Shown here: positions 52,001 to 64,000 of the stretch, piece by piece
Layout of the letters: every line of letters starts with the position of its first letter
How positions within the stretch are numbered: the first letter of the stretch is position 1
Assembly: GCA_000934455.1 (NCBI GenBank)
Contig: KN886216.1
Coordinates: 61,354-125,353, forward strand
Direction of reading: 5' to 3'
Length of the DNA stretch: 64,000 bases
Source of the DNA: Apostichopus parvimensis
Lineage: Eukaryota; Echinodermata; Holothuroidea; Aspidochirotida; Stichopodidae
The notes under the pieces: generated by a model
Told to the model about the DNA's origin: nothing
Seen by the model: only the letters and a program-made list of their open reading frames with translations
Database searches by the model: none
Translations under genes and position numbers: made by a program

Positions 52001-54445
52001 ATTTTTTATACAGCATTGTCTTCCATCTGCCTACGTACGTAAGTCGAGACTGAAATTTACCCGAGGTGAGGCAAATAAAAAAAAAGTGCCTCTTATGATA
52101 ATCAAACTAGACAGTGGATGGTAAAAACATTTCGAATGAGGACACAACTCAAACTGTTGCATGCACTTAACTCTAATTGTACACAGCATACTTTACATAC
52201 TTAATATTCAACCTCACATACTATTAAGCGGTTTAAACGTCACGTTGATCACAAAACTAACTTTTTACTTGACTGTGTTAAATGTCTGACTATGGTTGAG
52301 GCCTGAGTATTTCACTCGCGATTAGTTACAATCCTAAGCTGGCTGTAATACCTTTAATTTCCAAACGTTCCCTTCTTGCAGTGAAAAATACTCAACAAGA
52401 TAAAAATTGCTACCATTAGAATCGGTTCTAAGTACACTCGAAATCATCACGTTCGGAATATCTACTGGCAGTTATGGACTACAAGATAAAAGGAGGTAGT
52501 GAACAGCTTTTACCATGAATAAATTATAGCGATAGTCTGGTTATTGTCCATGGAAGGATATATAGGCCTTGTATTCTGTATAGAAATGAAAGTGATGTAC
52601 ACTTTAGCCGGTTGGGAGGGACGAGGGACGAGGATTGGACGATGTGGAGAGGGGGTTTGTAGAGGTACAGTATGAATGACAGCGGTACAAGAGAGTTTTA
52701 TAGTGGAATGCAATATTTGAACAAGCAAAATACTCATGGTGCAAGAGTACTGTAGATCTGAGCCTTTATTAGAGGGGAGGTCACCAGGAGATGCTGTAAC
52801 TTACTATATATTTCAAGGTGTTTGATGGGTTTACACCTGTATCTGACAAGATTACTCAGGGTTCAAAAGCTTTGGTTTCAGCATGGCGGCAGGCTATAAA
52901 GGCTTTGGTCTTGAGGATCCTAACAGGTCTACCCGTGAGATTCTATGATATTCTCTGGCAGTTTTGTCCCTTTTGCTTCAAAATGAAACGCCTATCTTTG
53001 GCCCTCAAAGAGAATTAAACTCCTGAGTCCTGACATGTGCAGGAAATTTAATTAAGTTGCTGCCTTGTTATGCTTCTATATGGAAGAGATTAGGGTCATC
53101 CAGCATCTTCTGCCAATAAGCAATTAACTATACAGTAAGATATGTGATGGATTAATGATAAAAACACCAACCTTGCCAAAAAAAACAAAAAACATGGGTA
53201 ATTTGGCAGGAAGGGAGGACCAATTTGACATTCATATGAGCAAATCCAGACCTGAGTACGGTCATCTTGTCCAGCTTTCATGGACGTTAGCTTTCATATG
53301 GACACTGTTATTCCACGAATCCATAGCGACGGCCAAACGAGAGTGTTCATTAGGTACACAAGTCATAAACTTAACCGACAACCATGTCTCTATTTTTAAG
53401 CACTTTCTTTACCTTAAAAATGACGTGCACAAACGAAGGAACAGTAAGTCCTCAATTCAGGAAAAAAAAGTTGAGGAGTTGCAAAACATGCTGTAACTAA
53501 GATGGGCATTTTAGAAAATTACAGCACTGTAATGTCTACTGAGGTCACTAAGCTGCAAGTGCCGAACGTTCGTGAATCATCTATTCAGTTACAGTGTTGC
53601 AATAAGCTTCTTTTTTTCTCCTACATACTTTTCTATGCCTGACGACAGCTCTGCATGTCATACCAAAGTTCTACAGTATCTAGCCTACACCTGCTTTGTA
53701 CTGTATAGTATGTTAGGATACAAGGTTACCTGATTGATTTTTTTATTCTGCTATAATAGGAGTGGTGCAACAACTCAATAACTCTGAGATTTAATAAATT
53801 ATGTTTAACGATGAATTTTTGTATTGACATCTCCAAGTTTGATAGAACGAGAAATTTTTTAAATGGAAGAACTGTATTTTTCAAATATCAGATATATATC
53901 TCTACAGTACCTGAGGATTGCAGATATTCACCTTTGACCTCTAAATTACTGAACATTTGAAATGCTCTTTCGGTAAATTTGGATGGTGCCAGATTCTCAT
54001 TAGCTCTGATGAGCTATCATTTTCTTTCTTGGAAAAGATGAATCATCATTTTCAAGAATGCACTTAAGATTTTACATATGGAATTAACCATGATATATAC
54101 ATGGCCTACAACTACATTAATGTATGTGGTCTACTTAACTAGGAAAATGATACTTTCCAGAGGAAACACAAATGGATTAATGGCACCTCAAGGCGAGGGC
54201 ATCAAACAGTAGATTTACTTAGCCTGACTTTCTCGATTTTTGAAAGGACGAAAGCAGTAAAGTGACACGATTACGTAAACTGCTGTATGCAACTTGTACA
54301 GTATATATACGTCAGAGCATTCTCTACAAACCTGATGGTGGGGGTTTTGCTATTTCGAAGAGCACTGTCCCAGTTTCGATGTCTCTTATCTTGAATCTTG
54401 TAAAGTCAATATTAAACACATTAGCATCAGGATCACAGAGATAAC
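37037..54445 (-). CDS. UNC119: UNC119 lipid-binding chaperone, last four coding exons (N-terminus missing)
   Basis: Minus-strand exons: 54445-54332, 50200-50089, 40335-40163 and 37158-37037 (TGA at 37039-37037). Phases agree across all three introns (donors gtttgt, gtaagt, gtaagt). The reading starts [20 protein letters not shown], continues [16 protein letters not shown], an acidic loop [16 protein letters not shown], then [71 protein letters not shown], and ends [15 protein letters not shown]. These are UNC119 family signatures in correct order. UNC119 has a PDE-delta-like immunoglobulin-type fold that binds myristoylated N-termini such as transducin alpha, NPHP3 and Src kinases. ARL2 or ARL3 bound to GTP releases the cargo, often at cilia or synapses. 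The exon with the start codon and the variable N-terminus, plus the usual segment just before YLC, was not found; it may lie beyond 64000, in the gap at 61328, or be unrecognised. Vertebrates have UNC119 and UNC119B; an invertebrate usually has one, so the symbol is for the family. Confidence 0.93.
37159..40162 (-). other. UNC119 intron (last)
   Basis: 3.0-kb intron with a gtaagt donor at its upstream end (40162) and the acceptor tctcctttcag just before the last exon. No further exon or notable repeat was seen, apart from a C run near 38679. Confidence 0.8.
40518..40581. repeat. (GAAT)n microsatellite
   Basis: About 15 perfect or near-perfect gaat units, about 185 bases upstream (in gene direction) of the UNC119 exon at 40335, inside the large intron. 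Confidence 0.9.
49028..49060. repeat. Imperfect (CA)n microsatellite
   Basis: A cacacacacaca tract interrupted by single g bases, inside the large UNC119 intron. Confidence 0.8.
50201..54331 (-). other. UNC119 intron with a GC-rich block
   Basis: A 4.1-kb intron. It is mostly AT-rich, but 50907-51373 is distinctly GC-richer (separate entry). Two near-identical stretches around 51660-51730 and 51820-51890 share ttatcaaactttgttttaa and gcgactaattcatgtttcac, a local direct duplication about 165 bases apart. A 113-codon open frame at 53155-53496 has no family or splice support. Confidence 0.6.
50907..51373 (-). repeat. GC-rich block with two adjacent minus-strand open frames, probable multicopy sequence
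   Basis: On the minus strand, 51373-51131 is open for 80 codons (it includes [20 protein letters not shown] and [12 protein letters not shown], then stop). 51095-50907 is open for 62 codons in an adjoining reading ([35 protein letters not shown]). The base composition differs sharply from the AT-rich intron around it. From memory, similar strings appear as predicted hypothetical proteins in other animal genomes, which would suggest an RNA-derived or repeat-derived sequence rather than a protein gene; I cannot verify this here. Function unknown. Confidence 0.4.
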
Positions 54446-57400
54446 CTGGAGAGTAAGAGAAAAATACAATGAAAAGACAAAATTAATCACTCTACTGTAT
54501 GTTATCATAGATGGAATTGACTTTCAAAACATTTGAATGACAGGAGAGTAGTAGAGACGGGATCCCACAGATGGGTTTGGACGTACAGTACAGGGTACCC
54601 AAGTCATTTTGGGGGGGGAGGGGGGAATACTGTACAGATCTGCAAACTACGGAAGTAACAAGCACTATTATTTGTAGAAGATTAATAAATGTAGTGACCT
54701 CTGACTGCAATATTCAGAAAATTACGTGAACTTATCCAATCAAACGCAGATACGATTGGAAATTGGAAATGAGTATTCAAAATTATCTCGTTATCTTAAA
54801 GGTAACTTTACCCAAAGTTTACACTCTGCTAAAATTTCAATATTTATCAATATTTAGTCATTTTTCATGAGTACTGCACTGTACTGTATGTACTATTGTG
54901 TGCTTGTCAGCGTTGGCATGGAATCTAGTCAGTTGCCTGTGAAGAGGACGGGCAAAGGACCACCGCCCGACTTGTCTGCACAGCACATATTTCTGGGCCG
55001 GTGACCTCTAACAACCTCTTCCTTATCAATCTACCCTGATGATAAATATCTAACATGCACTTGTAGCACTCAAGTATTATCCCTAGGGGTAGAGACAGAG
55101 AGGAGAGTCTGATTATTGGACTTGAACGTTCTCTCAAAGTACACTAAACTTCCTAGGAGAATTTCCTTAACTTAACACACAGTACGTACATCACCTTGGA
55201 TTCAGTAGACCTGTTACCTAGGACGAGAAAGGAATGTGACTGTACATGCCAATAGCCAACTCTCTGGAGCACATTAGAGTACTCCTCGTAGCGTCCTTAA
55301 GATGAGATCATGTGAGGGAAACGATTAAATTAAGCTCCCTCTTCAAAGATGTGAAAAGACCAAAGGTAGACTATACAGATCTGAAGGTACTGTTCACAGC
55401 CCGAGACTGGATTTCACGGTGCATCATACTATAAACTCGGAAACTGCGAAACTGACTATAAACTGGGAAATTTATGTTACAGAGTTTTGAGCGGTCATCC
55501 AAAAACAGAAGTGATAGATGTAAAACTACATACTACTCGGACATCCCTCTGAGAGAGCGATAAACCCCGACACGTCGCTGGTTTCCTTCCATCTTCAAAG
55601 GAACACCAAAGCTAACAGTACAAGTCCTCTCTCTCTTAAATGTCAATATTTGTTTTTCGTTTCGTCAGTTTGAAGGACTGTTCACAGTACTAACAAAACA
55701 TAATGTAGGGAACTATTTATTCGCTGGGTTAGGTCTTGCAAGATCTAGCAATATGTGACATTTGATGACCTTCTTATGTCACAACAGTTCACAGTATGTT
55801 TACTAAAAGGTACCTTAATGAGTCTAAAGAGTTACTTTAATTAATTAAAACCCTGGTGGTGCAGGAGTGAGCTTTTTGTACTGTAAATATGACCTTTAGG
55901 TATTAAACATGAATGAAATTCACACCTGTTGATTTTTTTTTTTCAACTCTCACATACATGTATGCAAGCAACTTCTTCAAGATCCATAAGAAACTCTTCT
56001 AAGCCAACGGTGTCAGTATTGTACAAATCTATCTAATCCCTTGCCAATCCCTCAATCAATAAAGTTACTTTTATGTGGTATCTAAGAAGAGCAGTTATGC
56101 TGAGTCATGCTACTGTTAAACCTTAAGTAATACTGGCTACTGACTTGAATAGCCAGTCGTCATACCAGCAATGTATGTTCCCAAACAACATTGGTGTAAT
56201 AATAAATAGCTCAGCTTTAAATTAACCTTGATTTCAAAAAACGGGTTAAACAAGAAACCAAAACAAGAGGCAGTTTGCATGTGATCAATAAAAGTGTCAA
56301 AGTGTCTACAACACATTATTAGAGCTGGTAAATTAAGAAAAATTTACAGATATTAGAAAATTTAATACTTGGTTAAAACAACTTGGAAGACATCTTAGTA
56401 TTTTTAACTTTAATTTTTTTTTTTTTTGTGTGTGGCTGGGATTGAGGAAGGTTAAGAGAGGTTAATGAGGAGGGTACCAGGTAATATATAGAACATAATT
56501 GTCACTAGTAAATTGTGAATTTACTTATATTACTTAATATCAGTTTCTTTTCCGAAACTGCTATATACACAACAAAGTAGTGTAAGACAGTTTGATTACA
56601 GTTTGAAAGTTAATTTATCAAATTACATAGCTCAAACAATGAATACCCTACAATATATACAGTTTTATTCCAATGTTTGACAAAGCAAAAAAAGGATTTT
56701 GAAGGATTCGTTCCTATTCCCAAATTCCTCTTTCTCAAAGCAAAAATGGCAGATATCCCACTCCCTCAAGTTCCCTCAAACCTCCCCTCACCCTCACAAG
56801 CCCCCCTCCCTCACCCTCACAACCCCCACTCACCCTCAAAATCCAAAGTGTGTTCCTAGACCACATGCCTCTGGGTGACTTTCATGATGTTGTGGCAACA
56901 CCATTTCACTCCCTCACCCCCTCCCCAACCCAGCTTTGCTCCTTCAAATCTCTAGTAGAAACTCTGATCATTGAATAAAACTTTTCCAATTCGTTAGTAA
57001 CCTTCATGGAAAGAAATGAAAGAGATGACATCATACTTCGTGGAACAGAGGAAATTTCACTTTCAATAGTCTAATTCAAAGGCAAACCTTCTAGTAAACA
57101 AGTTGACTTGATTTCAATTTTGGTCCAGGAAATAATTTATACGGTACGATCGAATCACCAAAATGCATATTCAAAATGAGCAAATTACCATTTTACAAGT
57201 GTAAAGGAACACAGGAACCATGATACTATTTTATAATCTGAGAGAAAATAAAAAAATAAATAAAAAATGTCGCAAAATTTGAACACTTAATTATTCCCTG
57301 TTAGTCTACTCCCCTAATCAAGGGGTGGCCTATGATGTAATTGTGAACTATCCGGGTATCTCCCGTGACGATGCTGCAGTTTTTATCACGGCTCCTGAGC

Positions 57401-58964
57401 ATCTGTTACTTTCAATCGCTACTAAAGTAAAACTACAGTACGGTTTGCCTTTGAAGTAGTTTTCTTTCCTCACTGATAGACTAACAGTATGTTACCCGTA
57501 CGTCATATTTACTGTACAGTATGTTATCTGTATGTCATTTTTACTATATACAGAATGTTATCTGTATGTCATATTTACTGTACAATATGTTATTTATATG
57601 TTATTATATACAGAATGTTATTTGTATGTTATATTAACTGTTTAGTTTGTTATCTGTACATCATATTTACTGCACAGTATATTATCTAGTCGCTCCAGAC
57701 ATTCGGTAGTATACATAGCAAGAGTGCTGATTGTGAGAAGACAGGTAATCAAACTTAAATACTACTTTAAATCAAGTTGGAACAATCTTGACACGACATC
57801 AGTTTAAGACTTGTGGTCCTTTCCCACTGATACTATACGTACTTACGACTGTATACTGTTGTATGGAATAAATACATTACAGGCGTTCGTGAAAACCTTA
57901 AACATTCAAATTGTCATTAACTTAAAGACATTTACAGTATTGTAGGTCATTACGTTCACGTGAATTTAAATGACAGTATTGATGCTATGATGTACAGTAT
58001 TGTACACTCACATGGGCAGACGAGATCATGACACAGAAACACTTTACTGACTGCTGTACAAATAGCAAGACAGTACTTGAAATGGTAATCCTTGGTGTAT
58101 CCACAGACTTAGATGAGTTACAAGGTTACAATTCTCACATAACCAACAAGACGGTTTGCACATGAGTCAGTACATACTACATGCATGGACATAAGCTCAT
58201 CAAGTAGTAAAACAAAGGCATGGACAGGGAGCTGCCAGAGATATTGGATTTAAAAACAACAACAACACCAACAACAAAAATACCTCTTTTGAAAGTGAGA
58301 AGAATAGGTCTCCAGGTCAGGAGGGATACATGCAGCCAATAATTGGGAATAAACAGAAATAATTTGAGGATGGATCTGGAATGGACACATGAATATTAAT
58401 TTACTGTGGGTTGAGTGTATGGGAAAAACTGTTAAACCAAATTTAATTTCATTGGCAATGAAACTCTGTCCACATTATTGCTCTGGACAGTAGCATTTCC
58501 TGATCTCTGATTTACCTGATTCCACTAAAATAACAGGGGAAGGATAAAACTTTCTTGGAACCAGAAACAAGCACGATAATATGAATTTTCTGAAAGTGTC
58601 TTCAACTGCAACATGGATTAGCATCGACGAAACAGGGCAGTCTACACCTCGATTGTTTGAAAAAATGATGCCTACAGGAAACTATTTGGTTTTGGAATTG
58701 TTTTGTATATTTCTAGGAGTATTTGAAGTACTTCCCGATACATACACTCTATTGTACTGTAATCTACTTGATTGGTGAAGAGCTTGGCCTCTTATGTACA
58801 GTTTAGACACAGTACAAAGCAATTCATACACAAATATGTATAGTCATGTATACTGCACATGCAGGTACATACAGTTACGTATTAATTCTGCATACTTCAA
58901 ATACTGGAATCTTCCTTGTCATAAAGCACACAGTAAACGTATTGACTTGAATACCTCTAACTTG
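54446..58964. other. Non-coding stretch upstream of the known UNC119 exons
   Basis: Expected to be intron 1 of UNC119 or its upstream flank. No exon matching the UNC119 N-terminal part was found. It contains a G run near 54611 and a tandem repeat at 57488-57690. The sequence is rich in TACAGTA-like strings. Confidence 0.5.
57488..57690 (+). repeat. About 40-bp degenerate minisatellite
   Basis: Roughly five units built from tgttatctgtatgtcata, tttactgtaca and gtatgttatc with substitutions and indels. An open frame across it (repeats of YLYVIFT) is only a reading of the repeat. Confidence 0.8.
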
Positions 58965-61327
58965 CGATTATAATGGACAATATGAGAAACTTTCACTTGA
59001 AAGCTATCATCCTCCCATCCCCCCCCCCCCCCCAACCCTCACCCACCCAACCCCTCTCTCCTTCCCTTACTTTTCATTTTCTCCATCTTCTTTGCTTATT
59101 CTGTTTTTCCTTATAAGGTTATCGATACAAATCAAATTTCCTGTTTCATTTTGACTGTGCTATAATTGTATGTAAACTGTACTATATAACTGTACAATTA
59201 TACTGTAGAGCACATCCTAATTCCCAAACAGCACTACAGTTAATACATATTAACTGTAAAGTTCTATTGTACAGTACTACAAGGTCAGTTTCAATCACAT
59301 CAAGTAGCAAACACATCAACAGTATAGGCCTTAATTTAAAACCTGACCATCTCCTATAAATCACCTTTCAAATTGTGATTAATTTGGGTGGTGCAGTGAT
59401 GATTCACCAATTTCGCATTTCAAGGATATTATTTTAAATTATACTGGAAGTCACTAAAGATAGGGAAACAGATTAAATTCAAAACTGTCACATTTTAAAA
59501 CAGGATGACTTTAGGCCAAAAAAAATCAATTTGTGTATCTTGAAGACGATTAAACACCATTGTTTTTAGTCCAGGTTGTTCTTCGACAGTATATAACACT
59601 TTTTATTAAAGTTTTGAGATAAATGACCATTTTCTCAAAAACAAGTGAGGTTCATCAATTAAGATGACTGGACAATATCTTCAGTAATACACAAACAATT
59701 GCTGTAAATCAGTTCTTCAGATGCAACACACAATCAATTGGAAACCCTAAAGACTTTCATGGCCTCGAGAATGAAATTTTTACAATGAAGCACTGTACAG
59801 TACAACTTTGTCAAGGCCAACATCCTTCATTCATGAATGTCATCCTAATACATTGTGTGATCTATTCTTAGAATCCTTACAGTACATGATGTTAAAAGAC
59901 AATACCTACAGTACAATCAACTGGTTGAGTCTGCACTGAGGAGCAAAGGTCATCATCAGTTTAGGCTTAAAGGAGAATGCCAGTGAAATAATAGCATATT
60001 TTAAAGGTGACTGGTTATCTTGAAAACCTACATTCTGCAGCTGTATGCTTACTCCAAATATTTCTCTCCTTCTTGTGGACTAAAACATGTACGTATATCA
60101 GGACAAAAGTTCTGACATAAAATCACCTTTAAATTTCATACTCCCCTTTAATTTCTATTCAATTCAAGTTTTAATTCACAGTACAGTAGATATATATTAT
60201 ACTGTACATACATATATTATTAATATGTTTAGCTATGCAGTACCAGCGGTACTGTAACTTCTAGCATCAAGTCTGGTTTATATCAACAATTATTGCACAG
60301 TTATATACCTACTGTGTGAAGGTTTCCAAATTTAATCTTGAAGAGTTAAATTGTTCCAATGCACAGTAAGAAAAACAACAACTTGAAAAGAAGCCCTTTA
60401 AGTTGTAATATGTACAGTAACTTGCTAGTAGGTATAGGTCTTGTTTACAAGTCTCAAGGGATACAGCCATTCTGTAAATACACTGTACCTCAAATTATAT
60501 TGGTCACTGCCGCAGATTGACCACAGCAGTGGGGCTGTAAAACTGCATATTTTTAAAAAATTTTCTTCGAGATCATGATCAGTAACAATAAAAAGATGAA
60601 GGAATATTCAAAATAAAAAATAAAAAATAGTACTGATAACGGTCCCTACGTACAGTAAAGGTAACTTTTAGCTTGAGGCATGCATAATTTGGAGGTATAT
60701 AAGAAGGCTGAGATTTAGAAAACATATTGTATCATAGAGCGTGTGATATGGAGATTATCGATAGGAATCCATGCTTCATACTGTAACTCGTTCATTTCTT
60801 CAATTTTTTCTTTGCAGAGGGGGAGGGGGGGGGAGGGGGATGGAATAATCTGTGATGTCATAAATGGGCTGAATAGATACCAGTTTGCTTTTCATTTGAA
60901 TTGCAATGATACTGTACACCAAACCTTGAAAAATAATTGAACTATACGATCGGATGTTGTTTACTGTATGTTGGCAAGGTGTGTTCAAGTGACAGCTTCA
61001 TTCACAGTAGCCACTGCCAGTGATTCTACTTACAGTACAGGGCTGTCCTAAACTCCTAACTATGTGAGTGAATTTACACCATGAAAACCTGCAACATAAC
61101 TAATGTCAGCTTTTGTCACTTATGTCACAAAATCACTAATATCAGCTTGAAGGGATTTCTTTCTTTTTTTAAATGTATGACATTCCAAATTATGCACTTA
61201 TTGTAAATCTGAATAAAAGGAATAAATAACAATTTTTCTTCCTTTTTTTATTTCAGCAATGGGACATGCCACTGAGATGAAAATTAAACCAATGAATCTC
61301 ACTTTACCTTTTCTGCTATTTTTTGAA
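58965..61327. repeat. Duplicated 2.35-kb block, copy A
   Basis: Begins cgattataatggacaatatg and ends ctgctattttttgaa directly at the run of N. It matches 61378-63716 along its whole length, with scattered substitutions and small indels. It is non-coding, with a C run near 59020-59032 and many TACAGTA strings. The position next to the gap suggests the end of one assembly contig. Confidence 0.92.
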
Positions 61328-61377
61328 NNNNNNNNNNNNNNNNNNNNNNNNNNNNNNNNNNNNNNNNNNNNNNNNNN
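61328..61377. other. Assembly gap of 50 N
   Basis: Exactly 50 consecutive N. The round number suggests a fixed-size placeholder rather than a measured gap. Confidence 0.99.
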
Positions 61378-63716
61378 CGATTATAATGGACAATATGAGA
61401 AACTTTCGCTTGAAAGCTACAGTATCATCCTCCCATCCCTCCCCCCCCCAACCCTCACCCACCCTACCCCTCTCTCCTTCCCTTACTTTTCATTTTCTCC
61501 ATCTTCTTTGCTTATTCTGTTTTTCCTTATAAGGTTATCGATACAAATCAAATTTCCTGTTTCATTTTGACTGTGCTATAATTGTATGTAAACTGTACTA
61601 TATAACTGTACAATTATACTGTAGAGCACATCCTAATTCCCAAACAGCACTACAGTTAATACATATTAACTGTAAAGTTCTATTGTACAGTACTACAAGG
61701 TCAGTTTCAATCACATCAAGTAGCAAACACATCAACAGTATAGGCCTTAATTTAAAACCTGACCATCTCCTATAAATCACCTTTCAAATTGTGATTAATT
61801 TGGGTGGTGCAGTGATGATTCACCAATTTCGCATTTCAAGGATATTATTTTAAATTATACTGGAAGTCACTAAAGATAGGGAAACAGATTAAATTCAAAA
61901 CTGTCACATTTTAAAACAGGATGACTTTAGGCCAAAAAAAATCAATTTGTGTATCTTGAAGACGATTAAACACCATTGTTTTTAGTCCAGGTTGTTCTTC
62001 GACAGTATATAACACTTTTTATTAAAGTTTTGAGATAAATGACCATTTTCTCAAAAACAAGTGAGGTTCATCAATTAAGATGACTGGACAATATCTTCAG
62101 TAATACACAAACAATTGCTGTAAATCAGTTCTTCAGATGCAACACACAATCAATTGGAAACCCTAAAGACTTTCATGGCCTCGAGAATGAAATTTTTACA
62201 ATGAAGCACTGTACAGTACAACTTTGTCAAGGCCAACATCCTTCATTCATGAATGTCATCCTAATACATTGTGTGATCTATTCTTAGAATCCTTACAGTA
62301 CATGATGTTAAAAGACAATACCTACAGTACAATCAACTGGTTGAGTCTGCACTGAGGAGCAAAGGTCATCATCAGTTTAGCCTTAGAGGAGAATGCCAGT
62401 GAAATAATAGCATATTTAAAAGGCGACTGGTTATCTTGAAAACCTACATTCTGCAGCTGTATGCTTACTCAAATATTTCCTTCCTTCTTGTGGACTAAAA
62501 CATGTACGTATATCAGGACAAAAGTTTTGACTTAAAATCACCTTTAAATTTCATACTCCCCTTTATATTCTATTCATTACAGTTTTAATTCACTGTACAG
62601 TAGATAGATATATATTATATGTATATATATTATTAATATGTTTAGCTACGCAGTACCCGCGGTACTGTAAACTTATAGCATCAAGTCAGGTTTATATCAA
62701 CAATTACTGCACAGTTACCTACAGTACTGTGTGAAGGTTTCCAAGTTTAATCTTGAAGAGTTAAATTGTTCCACTGCAGTAAGAATAACAACAACTTGAG
62801 AAAAAGCCCTCTAAGTTGTAGTATGTACAGTAACTTGCTAGTAGGTCTAGGTCTTGTATATTTACAGCTCACAAGTCTCAAGGGACACAGCCATTCTGTA
62901 AATACACTGTACCTCAAATTATATTGGTCACTGCCGCAGATTGACCACAGCAGTGGGGCTGTAAAAATGCATATTATGAAAAACTTTCTTCGAGATCGTG
63001 ATCAGTAACAATAAAAAGATGAAGGAATATTCAAAATAAAAAATAAAAAATAGTACTGATAACGGTCCCTATGTACAGTAAGGGTAACTTTTAGCTTGAG
63101 GCATGCATAATTTGGAGTGATATAAGAAGGCTGAGATTTAGAAAAATATATAACTTGCATCATAGAGCTTGTGAAATGGAGAATAACGATATAGGAATCT
63201 ATGCTTCATACTGCAACTCGTTCATTTTTTTTGGCAGGGAGGGGGGGGGGATGAAATAATCTGTGATGTCATAAATGGGCTGAATTGATGCCAGTTTGCT
63301 TTTCATTTGACTGTACATCGAACCTTGGAAAATAATTGAATTATGCGATCGGATGTTGTTTACTGTATGTTGGTAAGGTGTGTTCAAGTGACAGCTTCAT
63401 TCACAGAAACAGTAGCCAGTGATTCTACTTACAGTACAAGGGCTGTCCTAACTACATGAGTGAACTTACACCATGAAAACCTGCAACATAACTAATGTCA
63501 GCTTTTGTCACTAATGTCACAAAATCACTAATATCAGCTTGAAGGGATTTCTTTCTTTTTTTAAATGTATGACATTCCAAATTATGCACTTATTGTTCTG
63601 AATAAAAGGAATAAATAACAATTTTTCTTCCTTTTTTTATTTCAGCAATGGGACATGCCACTGAGATGAAAATTAAACCAATGAATCTCACTTTACCTTT
63701 TCTGCTATTTTTTGAA
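61378..63716. repeat. Duplicated 2.35-kb block, copy B
   Basis: Starts cgattataatggacaatatg directly after the N run and stays similar to copy A until ctgctattttttgaa at 63716, after which the sequence continues as new DNA. Differences include a gtatatttacagctca-type insertion near 62855 and several one- to ten-base indels. It is non-coding. The position next to the gap suggests the start of the next contig. Confidence 0.92.
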
Positions 63717-64000
63717 AAGTTCTATCTTGAAAACCTCAATTTGTAGCTATATAGAAACATTACTGGCGCCCTCAAGTTTCTTTTTTCTTGGACCAAGACA
63801 AATCAAGACTAAATATTCTCCATGCAGTCATCCTTTAATAGATTACTTAAATGGTCACAAGTTTTGAGTGATGGTAAAACACTGTTGCTGATCTTTATCC
63901 TCACACAATATTTTCAACTGTTAATTGTATCTAGCATACTCCTTTAAGGTCGAACACATAAGGAAGCCTGCTCCTCAATAGATAACCTACATAATCATCA
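63717..64000. other. Unique non-coding flank
   Basis: Sequence beyond the end of copy B to the window edge. No coding signal was seen. Confidence 0.5.

Noticed and set aside
53155-53496. 113-codon plus-strand frame antisense within the UNC119 intron
   Set aside because: No motif or splice context, and its composition matches the AT-rich background.
58965-63716. Tandem segmental duplication as a biological event
   Set aside because: The gap sits exactly between suffix and prefix copies, which is better explained by unmerged contig ends; see the finding.

Overview
The window is animal nuclear DNA: AT-rich, intron-rich and full of microsatellites and G/C homopolymers. It carries three recognisable conserved metazoan genes with clean GT-AG introns. 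The gene set, the apparent heterozygosity and the repeat texture fit a marine invertebrate deuterostome, possibly an echinoderm such as a sea cucumber. That assignment is inference, because nothing in the window fixes the species. I found no rRNA, tRNA, CRISPR array or bacterial-type operon, and no intact retroelement.

Layout: (1) 338-418 is a convincing last exon of an upstream plus-strand gene I cannot name. Three further short plus-strand exon candidates (2571-2614, 6958-6988, 9029-9076) may belong to another unidentified gene. (2) 11902-13138, minus strand, is a complete two-exon LYRM9 gene, a small LYR-motif protein. (3) 15548-21178, plus strand, is a complete six-coding-exon RABGEF1/Rabex-5 gene of 512 codons with an A20 zinc finger, an inverted ubiquitin-interacting motif, a helical bundle and a VPS9 domain. 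LYRM9 and Rabex-5 are divergent across about 2.4 kb. (4) 21.2-37 kb is non-coding as far as I can read. It holds a 1.3-kb non-autonomous DNA transposon (29527-30843) with terminal inverted repeats and an 8-bp target duplication, plus a broken relative near 28.2 kb. (5) 37037-54445, minus strand, is UNC119 with its last four coding exons; the exon encoding the N-terminus was not found. (6) 54.4-64 kb is non-coding. It contains a 2.35-kb block present twice, on either side of a gap of exactly 50 N.

The three genes have known, unrelated cellular jobs: endosomal Rab5 activation (Rabex-5), a mitochondrial LYR-family role (LYRM9) and trafficking of lipidated proteins to cilia and membranes (UNC119). 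I see no evidence that they act as one system. The strongest non-gene observations are the duplicated block, which looks like two unmerged contig ends, the hAT-like element with its internal tandem units, and a GC-rich block at 50.9-51.4 kb that stands out from its surroundings.
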